DNA of 64,000 nucleotides from Actinomyces johnsonii. Lineage in GTDB: Bacteria; Actinomycetota; Actinomycetes; Actinomycetales; Actinomycetaceae. The notes beneath the pieces were generated by a model, which was not told where the DNA came from, made no database searches, and was given only the letters and a program-made list of their open reading frames with translations. Shown in pieces: positions 35,519 through 43,930 of the stretch. Every line of letters starts with the position of its first letter. Position 1 is the first letter of the stretch. The DNA is taken from contig NZ_VICB01000019.1 of the NCBI RefSeq assembly GCF_006546835.1, positions 127,070 to 191,069 on the forward strand. The letters run 5' to 3'. Position numbers and translations under genes: made by a program.

Positions 35519-35818
35519 GAGATAAGCCTGTGCGTCAGACGTGATAATGACTTGAGCATACGGACGGCGCGCGCCGATGTCACGCACCGTCGCCATCACG
35601 GCCATGACGACGGCGGCTGTGGTCTCCGTCGCCGCGCCTGCCGGTGCGGGCCTCGTGCTGTCTGTGGAGTCCGGTTGGCCTCAGAGTCGTCTGACGTCAA
35701 ATGTTCTGACAAATGCTTGACCTGGAGCCTGACTGTGAGGCAGGCTTCGCAGTGACGCCCGGCGCAGACCCCATCCCTGGAGGCCTGCGGGCCCCAAGGA
35801 TGTGGAGACGCGATCACC
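35519..35818. other. Divergent gntR-iolC intergenic region with a degenerate operator at 35700-35713
   Basis: Three hundred bases between the divergent regulator and iolC. ATGTTCTGACAAA (within 35700-35713) keeps the right half CTGACAAA of the operator and matches 11 of 14 positions overall. A TTGACC box lies at 35717-35722 but I see no good -10 at the right distance. The site could serve both autoregulation and iolC control. Confidence 0.5.
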
Positions 35819-36862
35819 GTGACGACAGCAACGACTGCAACCAGCGAGACGACCGAGGCGGCTACGCCCGGCAGAAGGTCCGACAACCACAAGCCGCTTG
35901 ACGTCCTGACTATCGGACGTTGCGGCATCGACATCTACCCCCTCCAGGTCGGCGTCGGGCTGGAGGACGTGGAGAGCTTCGGCAAGTTCCTGGGCGGTAG
36001 CCCCACCAACGTGGCCGTCGCCGCCGCCCGCTACGGGCACGGCTCCGCCGTGCTCACCGGAGTGGGCAACGACCCCTTCGGGCGCTTCGTGCGCACCGAG
36101 ATGCGCCGCCTGGGGGTCGACGACCGTCATGTCGTCACCAAGGCCGCCTACAACACCCCGGTCACCTTCTGTGAGATCTTCCCGCCGGACAACTTCCCCC
36201 TCTACTTCTACCGCGAGCCCTCGGCCCCCGACCTGGAGCTGACCTGGGAGGACCTGCCACTGGACGCCATTCGCGATGCCTCCATCTTCTGGATCTCGGC
36301 GACCGGGCTGAGCAAGGAGCCCTCGCGCTCGTCCCACCACGCGGCCCTGGGCGCCCGCGACCGGCGGCGCTTCACCATCGCCGACCTCGACTACCGCCCC
36401 ATGTTCTGGAAGGACAAGGAGACGGCTCACCGCGAGGTCTCCAAGATTCTGCCCAAGATCACCGTCGCCATCGGTAACCGCGAGGAGTGCGAAGTCGCTG
36501 TCGGCGAGCGCGACCCCGAGCGCGCCGCCGACGCCCTCCTGGATGCCGGTGTCGAGCTGGCCATCGTCAAGCAGGGCCTTGAGGGGACGCTGGCCAAGAC
36601 CCGCACCGAGCGGGTGGAGATGCCCGTGACCTCGGTGACCACGAAGAACGGCCTGGGTGCTGGTGACGCCTTCGGTGGGGCTATCTGTCACGGTCTGCTG
36701 TCGGGGTGGTCCCTGGAGAAGACCATCTTCGCCGCCTCCACAGCCGGAGCCATCGTCTCCTCCCGCCTGGAGTGCTCCACCGCCATGCCCACCGAGTCCG
36801 AGCTGCTCGAGCTCATGCGCGCCCGCCGCGACGAGGTCGCCCCGGGCCTGACGGACCTGTGA
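35819..36862 (+). CDS. iolC: 5-dehydro-2-deoxygluconokinase
   Basis: 347 aa from GTG 35819 (GGAG about 13 bases upstream). PfkB-family kinase: DVLTIGRCGIDIYPLQVG, GKFLGGSPTNVAVAAARYG, the family-specific PDNFPLYFYREPSAPD, DLDYRPMFWK and the catalytic GLGAGDAFGGAICHGLLSGW. The first 25 residues are threonine- and alanine-rich and extra to the fold. IolC phosphorylates 2-deoxy-5-keto-gluconate to DKGP. It leads the run iolC-aldolase-iolB-iolD; the next ribosome-binding site GAGGAG overlaps its stop codon. Confidence 0.95.
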   Translation: MTTATTATSETTEAATPGRRSDNHKPLDVLTIGRCGIDIYPLQVGVGLEDVESFGKFLGGSPTNVAVAAARYGHGSAVLTGVGNDPFGRFVRTEMRRLGVDDRHVVTKAAYNTPVTFCEIFPPDNFPLYFYREPSAPDLELTWEDLPLDAIRDASIFWISATGLSKEPSRSSHHAALGARDRRRFTIADLDYRPMFWKDKETAHREVSKILPKITVAIGNREECEVAVGERDPERAADALLDAGVELAIVKQGLEGTLAKTRTERVEMPVTSVTTKNGLGAGDAFGGAICHGLLSGWSLEKTIFAASTAGAIVSSRLECSTAMPTESELLELMRARRDEVAPGLTDL

Positions 36863-36873
36863 GGAGACCCCCG

Positions 36874-37797
36874 ATGAGCACGACACCCACTCCCGCCGCC
36901 GGCTCCGTCTCCGCCAGCGGTCCCAGGCCGTTGACCGACGTCGTCACCGAGGTCCGGGCGACCGACCCCGCCCGCATCGGCCGGGTGCTGGCCCAGCGCC
37001 CCCGCGCCGACCTGTCGGGGGCCGGCCGCCTCATGGTCATCGCCTGCGACCACCCCGCCCGCGGGGCTCTGGGCGCCGGCGAGCGGCCTCTGGCGATGGC
37101 CGACCGTGAGGACCTCCTCCAGCGCTGCGTGACGGCGCTGTCCCGCCCCGGCGTCAATGGCTTCCTCGGAACCGCCGAGATCATCGAGGACCTGGCGCTC
37201 CTGGGCGCCCTGGACGGAAAGCTCGTGTGGGGCTCGATGAACCGGATCGGCCTCCAGGGGGCCTCCTTCGAGATGGACGACCGCTTCGGCGCCTACGACG
37301 CCGAGGGCATCGAAGCCTCCCACCTCGACGGCGGCAAGATGCTCACCCGCATCAACTACGCCGACCCCGCCAGCGCCGCGACCCTGAAGGCCAGTGCCGA
37401 GGCCATCGACTCCCTGTCCGAGCGCGGGCTGAACGCCATGATCGAGCCCTTCATCTCCCGGTGGGAGGACGGGCGCATCATCAACGACCTCAGCGAGGAT
37501 GCGGTCATCCGCTCCATCTGCATCGCCCAGGCACTGGGCCGCAGCTCAGCCCGCACCTGGCTCAAGCTGCCCTGCGTGAGCGAGCCCGCCTCGATGCGAC
37601 GGGTCATGGCCTCCACCTCTCTGCCCAGCCTTATCCTGGGCGGCGAGGTCTCCGCCGACCCCGAGGCCACCCGGGCCTCCTGGGCGGCCGCTCTCGAGCT
37701 GCCGGGCGTCAGGGGCCTGGTCGTGGGCCGATCCCTGCTCTACCCCCGCAACGACGACGTCGAAGCGGCTGTCGACGCCGCCGTCGCCCTGCTGTGA
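36874..37797 (+). CDS. Cgl0158-type (beta/alpha)8-barrel aldolase, probable DKGP aldolase
   Basis: 307 aa from ATG 36874 (GAGGAG eight bases upstream). It belongs to the class I aldolase-like family known from the gene next to iolC in Corynebacterium: LMVIACDHPARGALGAG, FLGTAEIIEDLALLGALDGKLVWGSMNR, the lysine-bearing GGKMLTRINY, MIEPFISRW, WLKLPCVSEP and GLVVGRSLLYP. In the pathway the missing step after IolC is cleavage of DKGP to dihydroxyacetone phosphate and malonate semialdehyde, and no IolJ (class II) gene is present, so this protein is the likely aldolase (inference from position and fold). Confidence 0.85.
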   Translation: MSTTPTPAAGSVSASGPRPLTDVVTEVRATDPARIGRVLAQRPRADLSGAGRLMVIACDHPARGALGAGERPLAMADREDLLQRCVTALSRPGVNGFLGTAEIIEDLALLGALDGKLVWGSMNRIGLQGASFEMDDRFGAYDAEGIEASHLDGGKMLTRINYADPASAATLKASAEAIDSLSERGLNAMIEPFISRWEDGRIINDLSEDAVIRSICIAQALGRSSARTWLKLPCVSEPASMRRVMASTSLPSLILGGEVSADPEATRASWAAALELPGVRGLVVGRSLLYPRNDDVEAAVDAAVALL

Positions 37798-37907
37798 GCG
37801 CCTGACGCACTCGGAGGATAGACGCCCCGCGCTTCGCCGATCGGCCCCGGCCGGGCCGCACATACGAGACAATCCGCACCAGTACCAGGAGCCGAAGGAG
37901 CACCACC

Positions 37908-38834
37908 ATGGGTCACACTGACCACCCCGCCCAGCCCGAGACGTCGGGCCAGTCCCGCTACGTCATCCGCGCCGGCGAGCTCGCCCACGACACCTACGAG
38001 CTGGACCTGACCCCCGAGCGGGCCGGCTGGGAATGGTCCTCCCTGCGGGTGGTGGCACTCGCCCCCGGGGGCAGTCTGACCGTGCCCGCCGGAGAGCACG
38101 AGTACCTCGTCCTGCCCCTGTCCGGGGGCTGCGGCGTCCAGGCCGGTGGCGAGCGCTTCGAGATCGCCGGGCGCGACTCGGTCTTCACCGACATCACCGA
38201 CTACGTCTACGTCCCCCGCCGTACCGAGGTGACCCTCACCAGCGCCGGGGGCGCCCGCATTGCCCTGCCCGGGGCCAAGGCCACCGCTGACAAGCCGCTG
38301 CGCTACTGCCCGCGCTCCGAGGTCGGCACCGGCCTGCGCGGCGCCGGCCCCTCCTCGCGCCAGGTCAACAACTACGCCCTGGGCAACGAGGTGGAGACCT
38401 CCCACCTGCTGGCCTGCGAGGTCCTCACCCCGGGGGGTAACTGGTCCTCCTACCCGCCCCACAAGCACGACGAGCACACCGAGGTCGAGCGGGTCCTGGA
38501 GGAGATCTACTACTACGAGGTCCGCTCCGGCGAGGGCGACGCCGAGGGCTTCGCTCTCCAGCGCATCTACCCCTCGCCCGGCCACGACATCGACGTGTGC
38601 ACCGAGGTGCGCGGCGGCGACGTCGTCGTCATGCCCTACGGCTACCACGGGCCCTCCGTGGCCGCCCCCGGCTACGACCTCTACTACCTCAATGTCATGG
38701 CCGGTCCCGCCGAGGACTCCGTGTGGCTCATGACCGACGACCCCCACCACACCTGGGTGCGCCAGACCTGGGAGGGTCAGGAAGTCGACCCGCGCCTGCC
38801 CATGACCCCCATGAACGACGAGAAGAACGACTAG
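37908..38834 (+). CDS. iolB: 5-deoxy-glucuronate isomerase
   Basis: 308 aa from ATG 37908 (AAGGAG upstream). Double-cupin protein: VVALAPGGSLTVPAGEHEYLVLPLSGG in the first half, then the metal site YPPHKHDEHTEVERVLEEIYYYEV, HDIDVCTEVRGGDVVVMPYGYHGPSVAAPGYDLYYLNVMAG and DPHHTWVRQTWEGQEVDPRLPM (landmarks). It isomerises 5-deoxy-glucuronate to 2-deoxy-5-keto-gluconate. A 110-base gap separates it from the aldolase, 57 bases from iolD. Confidence 0.95.
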   Translation: MGHTDHPAQPETSGQSRYVIRAGELAHDTYELDLTPERAGWEWSSLRVVALAPGGSLTVPAGEHEYLVLPLSGGCGVQAGGERFEIAGRDSVFTDITDYVYVPRRTEVTLTSAGGARIALPGAKATADKPLRYCPRSEVGTGLRGAGPSSRQVNNYALGNEVETSHLLACEVLTPGGNWSSYPPHKHDEHTEVERVLEEIYYYEVRSGEGDAEGFALQRIYPSPGHDIDVCTEVRGGDVVVMPYGYHGPSVAAPGYDLYYLNVMAGPAEDSVWLMTDDPHHTWVRQTWEGQEVDPRLPMTPMNDEKND

Positions 38835-38891
38835 TCGCCCGCCTTTCGATCCCGCTACCCGAGCACCCGAGAAGAGCAGAGAAGAACCACG

Positions 38892-40799
38892 ATGAGCAAC
38901 GAAGCCTACGCCGGCACGATCCGCCTGACGGTCGCCCAGGCCACCATCCGTTTCCTGTCCAATCAATACTCCGAGCGCGACGGCGTCGAGCAGCGCCTCA
39001 TCGCCGGCGCCTTCGGCATCTTCGGCCACGGCAACGTGGCCGGCATCGGCCAGGCCCTCCTGCAGAATGAGATCGCCCGCGCCGACGACGAACAGGAGAT
39101 GCCCTACATCATGCCCCGCAACGAGCAGGGGCAGGTGCACGCGGCCGCCGCCTTCGCCAAGACCACCAACCGCCTCCAGACCTACATGTGCACGGCCTCC
39201 ATCGGCCCGGGCTCCCTCAACATGGTCACCGGTGCCGCCCTGGCCACCACCAACCGCCTGCCGGTGCTGCTGTTCCCCTCCGACCAGTTCGCCACCCGCG
39301 TCCCCGACCCCGTGCTCCAGCAGCTGGAGGACCCCACCAGTCTGGACGTGAGCGTCAACGACGCCTTCCGGCCGGTCTCGCGCTTCTTCGACCGCATCAA
39401 CCGCCCCGAGCAGCTCATCCCCTCGCTGCTGAGCGCCATGCGCGTCCTCACCGACCCCGCCGAGACCGGCGCGGTCACCATCGCCATGCCCCAGGACGTC
39501 CAGGCCGAGGCCTTCGACTGGCCCGTGGAGTTCTTCCGCAAGCGCGTGTGGCACGTGCGCCGCCCGGTGCCCGAACCCGCTGCCCTTCAGCGCGCCGTCG
39601 CCCTCATCAAGTCCGCCAAGCGGCCCCTCATCATCGCCGGCGGAGGCACCATCTACGCCGGCGCCAGTGACGAGCTGCGTGCCCTGGCCACCGCCACCGG
39701 CATTCCGGTGGGCGACACCCAGGCCGGCAAGGGCGCCATCAACTTCGACCACCCCGGCGCCGTGGGCGGCGTGGGATCCACCGGCTGCGACTCCGGCAAC
39801 CACATCGCCGACAAGGCCGACCTCATCATCGGCGTGGGCACCCGCTACTCCGACTTCACCACGGCCTCCAAGACCCAGTTCAAGAACCCCGACGTGAAGT
39901 TCGTGAACATCAACGTCGCCCCCTTCGACGCCGCCAAGGAGAGCGCCGAGATGGTCGTGGCCGACGCCCGCGAGGCTCTGGCCGCCCTCACCGAGGCGCT
40001 CGCGGACTACCACGTCGATGAGGCCTACTCCGCCGAGATTGCCGCAGAGAAGGAGGCCTGGCTCAAGGCCACCGAGCGCTGCTACCACCTGAACCACGGG
40101 CCCCTGCCCGCCCAGACCGAGGTCTTCGGCGCCCTCAACGAGCTCATGGGGGAGGAGGACGTCGTCATCAACGCCGCCGGCTCCATGCCCGGCGACCTCC
40201 AGGCCCTGTGGCAGGCCCGCAGCCCACTGCAGTACCACGTGGAGTACGCCTTCTCCTGCATGGGCTACGAGGTTCCCGCCGCGATGGGCGTCAAACTCGC
40301 CCGACCCGAGGCCGAGGTGGTCTCCATCGTGGGCGACGGCACCTACCAGATGCTCCCCATGGAGCTGGCCACCGTGGTCCAGGAGAACATCAAGGTCATC
40401 TACGTCCTGCTGCAGAACTACGGCTTCTGCTCCATCGGCGCCCTGTCGGAGTCCCGCGGCTCCCAGCGCTTCGGCACCAAGTACCGCCAGCGCGGCGAGG
40501 GCAGCCACCTGGCCGACGAGCAGGTCATCGACGGCGTCAACATCGCCGTCAACGCCCGCTCCTGGGGATTGGACGTCCTCGAGGTCCACACCATCGAGGA
40601 GTTCAAGGAGGCCTACCGCCAGGCCGAGGCCTCCGACCGTCCCACAATGATCCACATCGAGACCGACCTCTACGGCCCCAACCCGCCCGGGTCGAGCTGG
40701 TGGGACGTCCCGGTCTCGGGCGTCTCCGCCCTGGAGTCCACCCAGCGCGCCTACGAGGACTACCAGCGCGACCGCAAGCCCCAGCGTCACTACCTGTAA
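38892..40799 (+). CDS. iolD: 3D-(3,5/4)-trihydroxycyclohexane-1,2-dione hydrolase
   Basis: 635 aa, thiamine-diphosphate enzyme of the acetolactate-synthase fold. Visible: TVAQATIRFLSNQYSERDG, ARADDEQEMPYIMPRNEQGQVHAAAAFAKTTNRLQT with the activating-glutamate region, FDWPVEFFRKRVWHVRRP, GGVGSTGCDSGNHIAD, VINAAGSMPGDLQALW and the ThDP motif IVGDGTYQMLPMELATVVQENIKVIYVLLQNYGF. It hydrolyses the cyclic trione/dione to 5-deoxy-glucuronate, opening the ring. Last gene of the iolC group, followed by a strong terminator. Confidence 0.96.
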   Translation: MSNEAYAGTIRLTVAQATIRFLSNQYSERDGVEQRLIAGAFGIFGHGNVAGIGQALLQNEIARADDEQEMPYIMPRNEQGQVHAAAAFAKTTNRLQTYMCTASIGPGSLNMVTGAALATTNRLPVLLFPSDQFATRVPDPVLQQLEDPTSLDVSVNDAFRPVSRFFDRINRPEQLIPSLLSAMRVLTDPAETGAVTIAMPQDVQAEAFDWPVEFFRKRVWHVRRPVPEPAALQRAVALIKSAKRPLIIAGGGTIYAGASDELRALATATGIPVGDTQAGKGAINFDHPGAVGGVGSTGCDSGNHIADKADLIIGVGTRYSDFTTASKTQFKNPDVKFVNINVAPFDAAKESAEMVVADAREALAALTEALADYHVDEAYSAEIAAEKEAWLKATERCYHLNHGPLPAQTEVFGALNELMGEEDVVINAAGSMPGDLQALWQARSPLQYHVEYAFSCMGYEVPAAMGVKLARPEAEVVSIVGDGTYQMLPMELATVVQENIKVIYVLLQNYGFCSIGALSESRGSQRFGTKYRQRGEGSHLADEQVIDGVNIAVNARSWGLDVLEVHTIEEFKEAYRQAEASDRPTMIHIETDLYGPNPPGSSWWDVPVSGVSALESTQRAYEDYQRDRKPQRHYL

Positions 40800-40875
40800 G
40801 GGCACTTACTACCTGGCTACCTGGAGGGATCGCAGGTAGGACGCGGAAAGGCGTGCAGCTCCAGCGCCAACCGCA

Positions 40876-40916
40876 ACGGCGGGGTCCACGGCAATCAAAG
40901 TCGTGGACCCCGCCGT
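40876..40916 (+). terminator. Terminator after iolD
   Basis: ACGGCGGGGTCCACG and its exact complement (15 bp) around an 11-base loop, 76 bases beyond the iolD stop. It separates the iolC-D operon from iolA, which has its own operator. Confidence 0.88.
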
Positions 40917-41018
40917 CCGCCTCGGTACGCGTACGTAAGCTTCTGGCTGGGGCCTCGGGGTGTCGCCGGGGGGCGCAGGGGAGACCCGGGAAGATCACGA
41001 TGTGGCCAACACCCCCAT

Positions 41019-41032
41019 TATGTTCTGACAAA
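41019..41032 (+). promoter_or_regulatory. GntR/IolR-type operator upstream of iolA
   Basis: TATGTTCTGACAAA matches the consensus TTTGTCCTGACAAA at 12 of 14 positions. It lies about 155 bases before the iolA start. Candidate -10 boxes TAGGAC (about 41050) and TAGGCT (about 41058) lie just downstream. Confidence 0.6.
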
Positions 41033-41188
41033 ATGACGATTTCTGCCGCCTAGGACGTTAGGCTGGGGGCACATGCAAGGCGCTGGGCGCCCGACCGGCC
41101 CTCCACTGAGACCTTGGTCGGGGTTGTGCCCGGTTAACCCCATAGGCGGGGACGGGCCCGCGAAACCGACAATCAGGAGTCGATAACG

Positions 41189-42682
41189 ATGAGAACGATT
41201 GCGCACTGGATCGACGGAAAGCCCTATGAGGGCACTCCGATCGGCCGTTTCGCCGTCGAGAACCCGGGAACCGGTGAGGTTGAGGCCGAGCTGCTCCAGG
41301 CCTCCGACGCCGACCTTGACCACGCCGTCGAGGTGGCTCGCCGCGCACAGAAGGAGTGGGCCAAGGTCTCCCTGGCCAAGCGCACGGAGATCATGTTCCG
41401 CATGCGCCAGCTGGTCCTGGACCACCAGGACGAGATGGCCAAGCTGATCGTGGCCGAGCACGGCAAGAATTACTCCGACGCCGTCGGCGAGATCCAGCGC
41501 GGCCGCGAGACCCTCGACTTCGCCACCGCCATCAACGTGGCCCTCAAGGGCGAGTTCTCCTCCGGCATCTCCACCGGCGTAGACATCCACACCCTGCGCC
41601 AGCCGGTCGGCGTCGTCGCCGGCATCTGCCCCTTCAACTTCCCGGCGATGGTGCCCATGTGGATGCACCCCATCGCCATCGCTACCGGTAACGCCTTCGT
41701 GCTCAAGCCGGCCTCGGCCACCCCCTCGGCGGCGCTGCTGACGGCCGAGCTCTACAAGGAGGCCGGCTTGCCCGACGGCGTCTTCAACGTCGTTTCCGGC
41801 AACCGCACCATGGTCTCCAAGGTCCTCGAGCACCCCGGCATCGACGCGATTTCCTTCGTGGGCTCCACCCCGGTGGCCCACATCGTCCAGAACACCGGCG
41901 TCACCCACGGCAAGCGCGTCCAGGCCCTGGGCGGAGCCAACAACCACGCCATCGTCATGCCCGACTCCGACCTGGACTTCGCCGCCCAGCACATCTCCGC
42001 CGCCGCCTTCGGGGCCGCCGGCGAGCGCTGCATGGCCCTGCCCGTCGTCGTGGCCGTGGGCGGTTGCGGGCCGGACCTCGCTCGCCGTGTCAAGGCCCAC
42101 GCTGAGAAGATCAAGGTCGGCTACGGCATGGACGAGGGCGTCGAGATGGGTCCGGTCATCGACGCCAAGTCCAAGGAGTTCATCACCGGTCTCATCGACG
42201 ACGCCGAGTCCCGGGGCGCCGAGATCGTCCTCGACGGTCGTCCGCTGGTGATCCCCGGTCACGAGAAGGGCCACTTCCTCGGCCCGACCATCGTCGACAA
42301 CGTCCCCCTGGAGTCCTCGCTCTACACCGAGGAGGTCTTCGGACCGGTGCTCGCGATCGTCCACGCCGACACCTATGAGGAGGCCATCAAGCAGGTCAAT
42401 TCCTCGCCCTTCGGCAACGGGGCGGCCATCTTCACCAACGATGGCGGCGTGGCACGCCGCTTCGAGCTCGACGTCGAGGCCGGCATGGTCGGTATCAACG
42501 TGCCGATTCCGACGCCGGTGGCCTACTACTCCTTCGGCGGATGGAAGGAGTCGCTCCTGGGCGACACCCACATCCACGGTCCCGAGGGCGTGCGGTTCTA
42601 CACCCGCGCCAAGGCGGTCACCAGCCGCTGGCCCTCGGAGAAGACCTACGCCGCGACTATGTCCTTCCAGCGCGAGGAGTAG
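41189..42682 (+). CDS. iolA: Methylmalonate/malonate semialdehyde dehydrogenase (acylating)
   Basis: 497 aa, CoA-dependent aldehyde dehydrogenase. Visible: HWIDGKPYEG, GICPFNFPAMVPMWMHPIAIATGNAFVLKPA, SFVGSTPVAHIV, ALGGANNHAIVMPDSD, and the catalytic cysteine in GERCMALPVVV, where the GANN-N/GxRCMA pattern is specific for MmsA/IolA. AGGAGTC lies before the ATG. It turns malonate semialdehyde into acetyl-CoA and CO2, ending the pathway. Monocistronic between two strong terminators, with its own operator. Confidence 0.96.
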   Translation: MRTIAHWIDGKPYEGTPIGRFAVENPGTGEVEAELLQASDADLDHAVEVARRAQKEWAKVSLAKRTEIMFRMRQLVLDHQDEMAKLIVAEHGKNYSDAVGEIQRGRETLDFATAINVALKGEFSSGISTGVDIHTLRQPVGVVAGICPFNFPAMVPMWMHPIAIATGNAFVLKPASATPSAALLTAELYKEAGLPDGVFNVVSGNRTMVSKVLEHPGIDAISFVGSTPVAHIVQNTGVTHGKRVQALGGANNHAIVMPDSDLDFAAQHISAAAFGAAGERCMALPVVVAVGGCGPDLARRVKAHAEKIKVGYGMDEGVEMGPVIDAKSKEFITGLIDDAESRGAEIVLDGRPLVIPGHEKGHFLGPTIVDNVPLESSLYTEEVFGPVLAIVHADTYEEAIKQVNSSPFGNGAAIFTNDGGVARRFELDVEAGMVGINVPIPTPVAYYSFGGWKESLLGDTHIHGPEGVRFYTRAKAVTSRWPSEKTYAATMSFQREE

Positions 42683-42707
42683 GCGCGACCGCTCCGCCAC
42701 CCATCGC

Positions 42708-42777
42708 CGCGGACGCACCACAGGCCTCAAAGACTGATCCTGCAGGGTCAGTTCGTAAGTCCTGTGGTGCGTCCGCG
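42708..42777 (+). terminator. Branched terminator after iolA
   Basis: A perfect 17-bp outer stem (CGCGGACGCACCACAGG at 42708-42724 with its complement at 42761-42777) encloses an inner near-palindrome, ACTGATCCTGCAGGGTCAGT. The RNA could fold as a long stem topped by a second hairpin. Confidence 0.75.
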
Positions 42778-42841
42778 TACTGTAACGGAAGGGGGGCGGT
42801 TGGCTGGGGGTACTTGTCTCATCCGCCAAAGGTCAGACATC

Positions 42842-42855
42842 TTTGTTAGTACAAA
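42842..42855 (+). promoter_or_regulatory. Palindromic operator TTTGTTAGTACAAA upstream of the 42939 gene
   Basis: The outer arms TTTGT and ACAAA of the locus operator are perfect; the four central bases differ (TAGT instead of CCTG). It lies about 85 bases before the start codon at 42939. TACAGT further on (about 42889) could be the -10 box. Confidence 0.55.
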
Positions 42856-42938
42856 GTCCTAGGCATTTGGCCGCCGGGGGCGTACAGTGGGTGTCACATC
42901 CGAAACGATTCGGAGATCGCCTCACGAAGGAGACAACG

Positions 42939-43868
42939 ATGTCCAAAGCCGTCAACACCAACGACCCCAAGTACTCCAAGCTCACCATCGGCGTCTGCCC
43001 TGACCAGTGGGGCGTCTGGTTCCCCGAGGACCCCAAGCAGATGGACCCCCGTCAGGCCTGGGAGGAGATGGCCGAGGCTGGCTTCGAGGTCATCGAGACT
43101 GGCCCCTTCGGCTACTTCCCGACCGACCCCAAGGAGCTCCAGAAGTGGTGCGACGAGTTCGGCTTGAGGGTGGTGGCCGGTACCGGCTGGGGCATCCTGC
43201 ACAAGCAGGAGGCCTGGGAGACCACGCTCAAGACCTTCCGCGCCATCGCCGAGACCCATGCCGCCGTCGGCGCCGAATACATCGTCCACCTGCCCCCGCT
43301 CTACCGCGACGACAAGACCTGGGAGTGGACCGACGACCGCGTCCTGTCCGACGACGCCTGGAAGCTCTACGTCGAGCATGCCAACGCCCTGGGCCAGATG
43401 CTCCTGGATGAGTACGGCCTCAAGATGGTCCTCCACCCCCACGGCGACTCCCACATCGAGACGCCCGAGGAGATCGCCCGCATCTTCGACGCCACCGACC
43501 CGACCTACGTCAACCTGTGTCTGGACTCCGGGCACGTCGTCTACGGCGGCGGCGACCCGGTCGAGTTGTGCCGGAAGTACCCCGAGCGCATCACCTATGT
43601 CCACATCAAGGCCTTTGACGAGGACATCACCCGCGAGGCCCACGAGAAGGACTGGCCTTTCGGTGAGGCCGTCACCAAGGGTGCCTCGGTCTGCCCGCCC
43701 GCCGGCCTGCCCGAGATGCACGAGTTCGTCGACGCCTTGGCGGCCCTGGACAAGCCGATCTACGCGATCTGCGAGCAGGACTGCTACCCCTGCGACCCCT
43801 CCTTCCCCAAGCAGAACGCCATCAACATGCGCACGTACCTGGCCGAGTGCGGCCTGGGACTGGCATGA
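42939..43868 (+). CDS. Sugar phosphate isomerase/epimerase, inosose-handling type
   Basis: 309 aa from ATG 42939 (GAAGGAGA upstream). Xylose-isomerase-like barrel: IGVCPDQWGVWFPEDPKQ, AGFEVIETGPFGYFP, GTGWGILHKQEAW, MVLHPHGDSHIETPEE, LCLDSGHVVYGGGDP, ITYVHIKAF and ICEQDCYPCDPS. The layout resembles IolE/IolI relatives that isomerise or dehydrate inososes. It is translationally close to the next oxidoreductase (62-base gap), so the two probably act in succession on a second cyclitol or its keto form. Exact reaction unknown. Confidence 0.85.
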   Translation: MSKAVNTNDPKYSKLTIGVCPDQWGVWFPEDPKQMDPRQAWEEMAEAGFEVIETGPFGYFPTDPKELQKWCDEFGLRVVAGTGWGILHKQEAWETTLKTFRAIAETHAAVGAEYIVHLPPLYRDDKTWEWTDDRVLSDDAWKLYVEHANALGQMLLDEYGLKMVLHPHGDSHIETPEEIARIFDATDPTYVNLCLDSGHVVYGGGDPVELCRKYPERITYVHIKAFDEDITREAHEKDWPFGEAVTKGASVCPPAGLPEMHEFVDALAALDKPIYAICEQDCYPCDPSFPKQNAINMRTYLAECGLGLA

Positions 43869-43930
43869 GGCCTCCTGCCACTCGACTTGGCCGACCTATC
43901 ACTGACCCCACCTCAACGAGGAGACACATC

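Noticed and set aside
37740-40805. Minus-strand open frame of 1021 codons antisense to the aldolase-iolB-iolD genes
   Set aside because: It mirrors real genes in a high-G+C region, is rich in G, V, H, L repeats without any domain, and lacks a ribosome-binding site. The plus-strand genes are certain.
41018-42829. Minus-strand open frame of 603 codons over iolA
   Set aside because: Antisense shadow of the aldehyde dehydrogenase; low-complexity composition and no family features.
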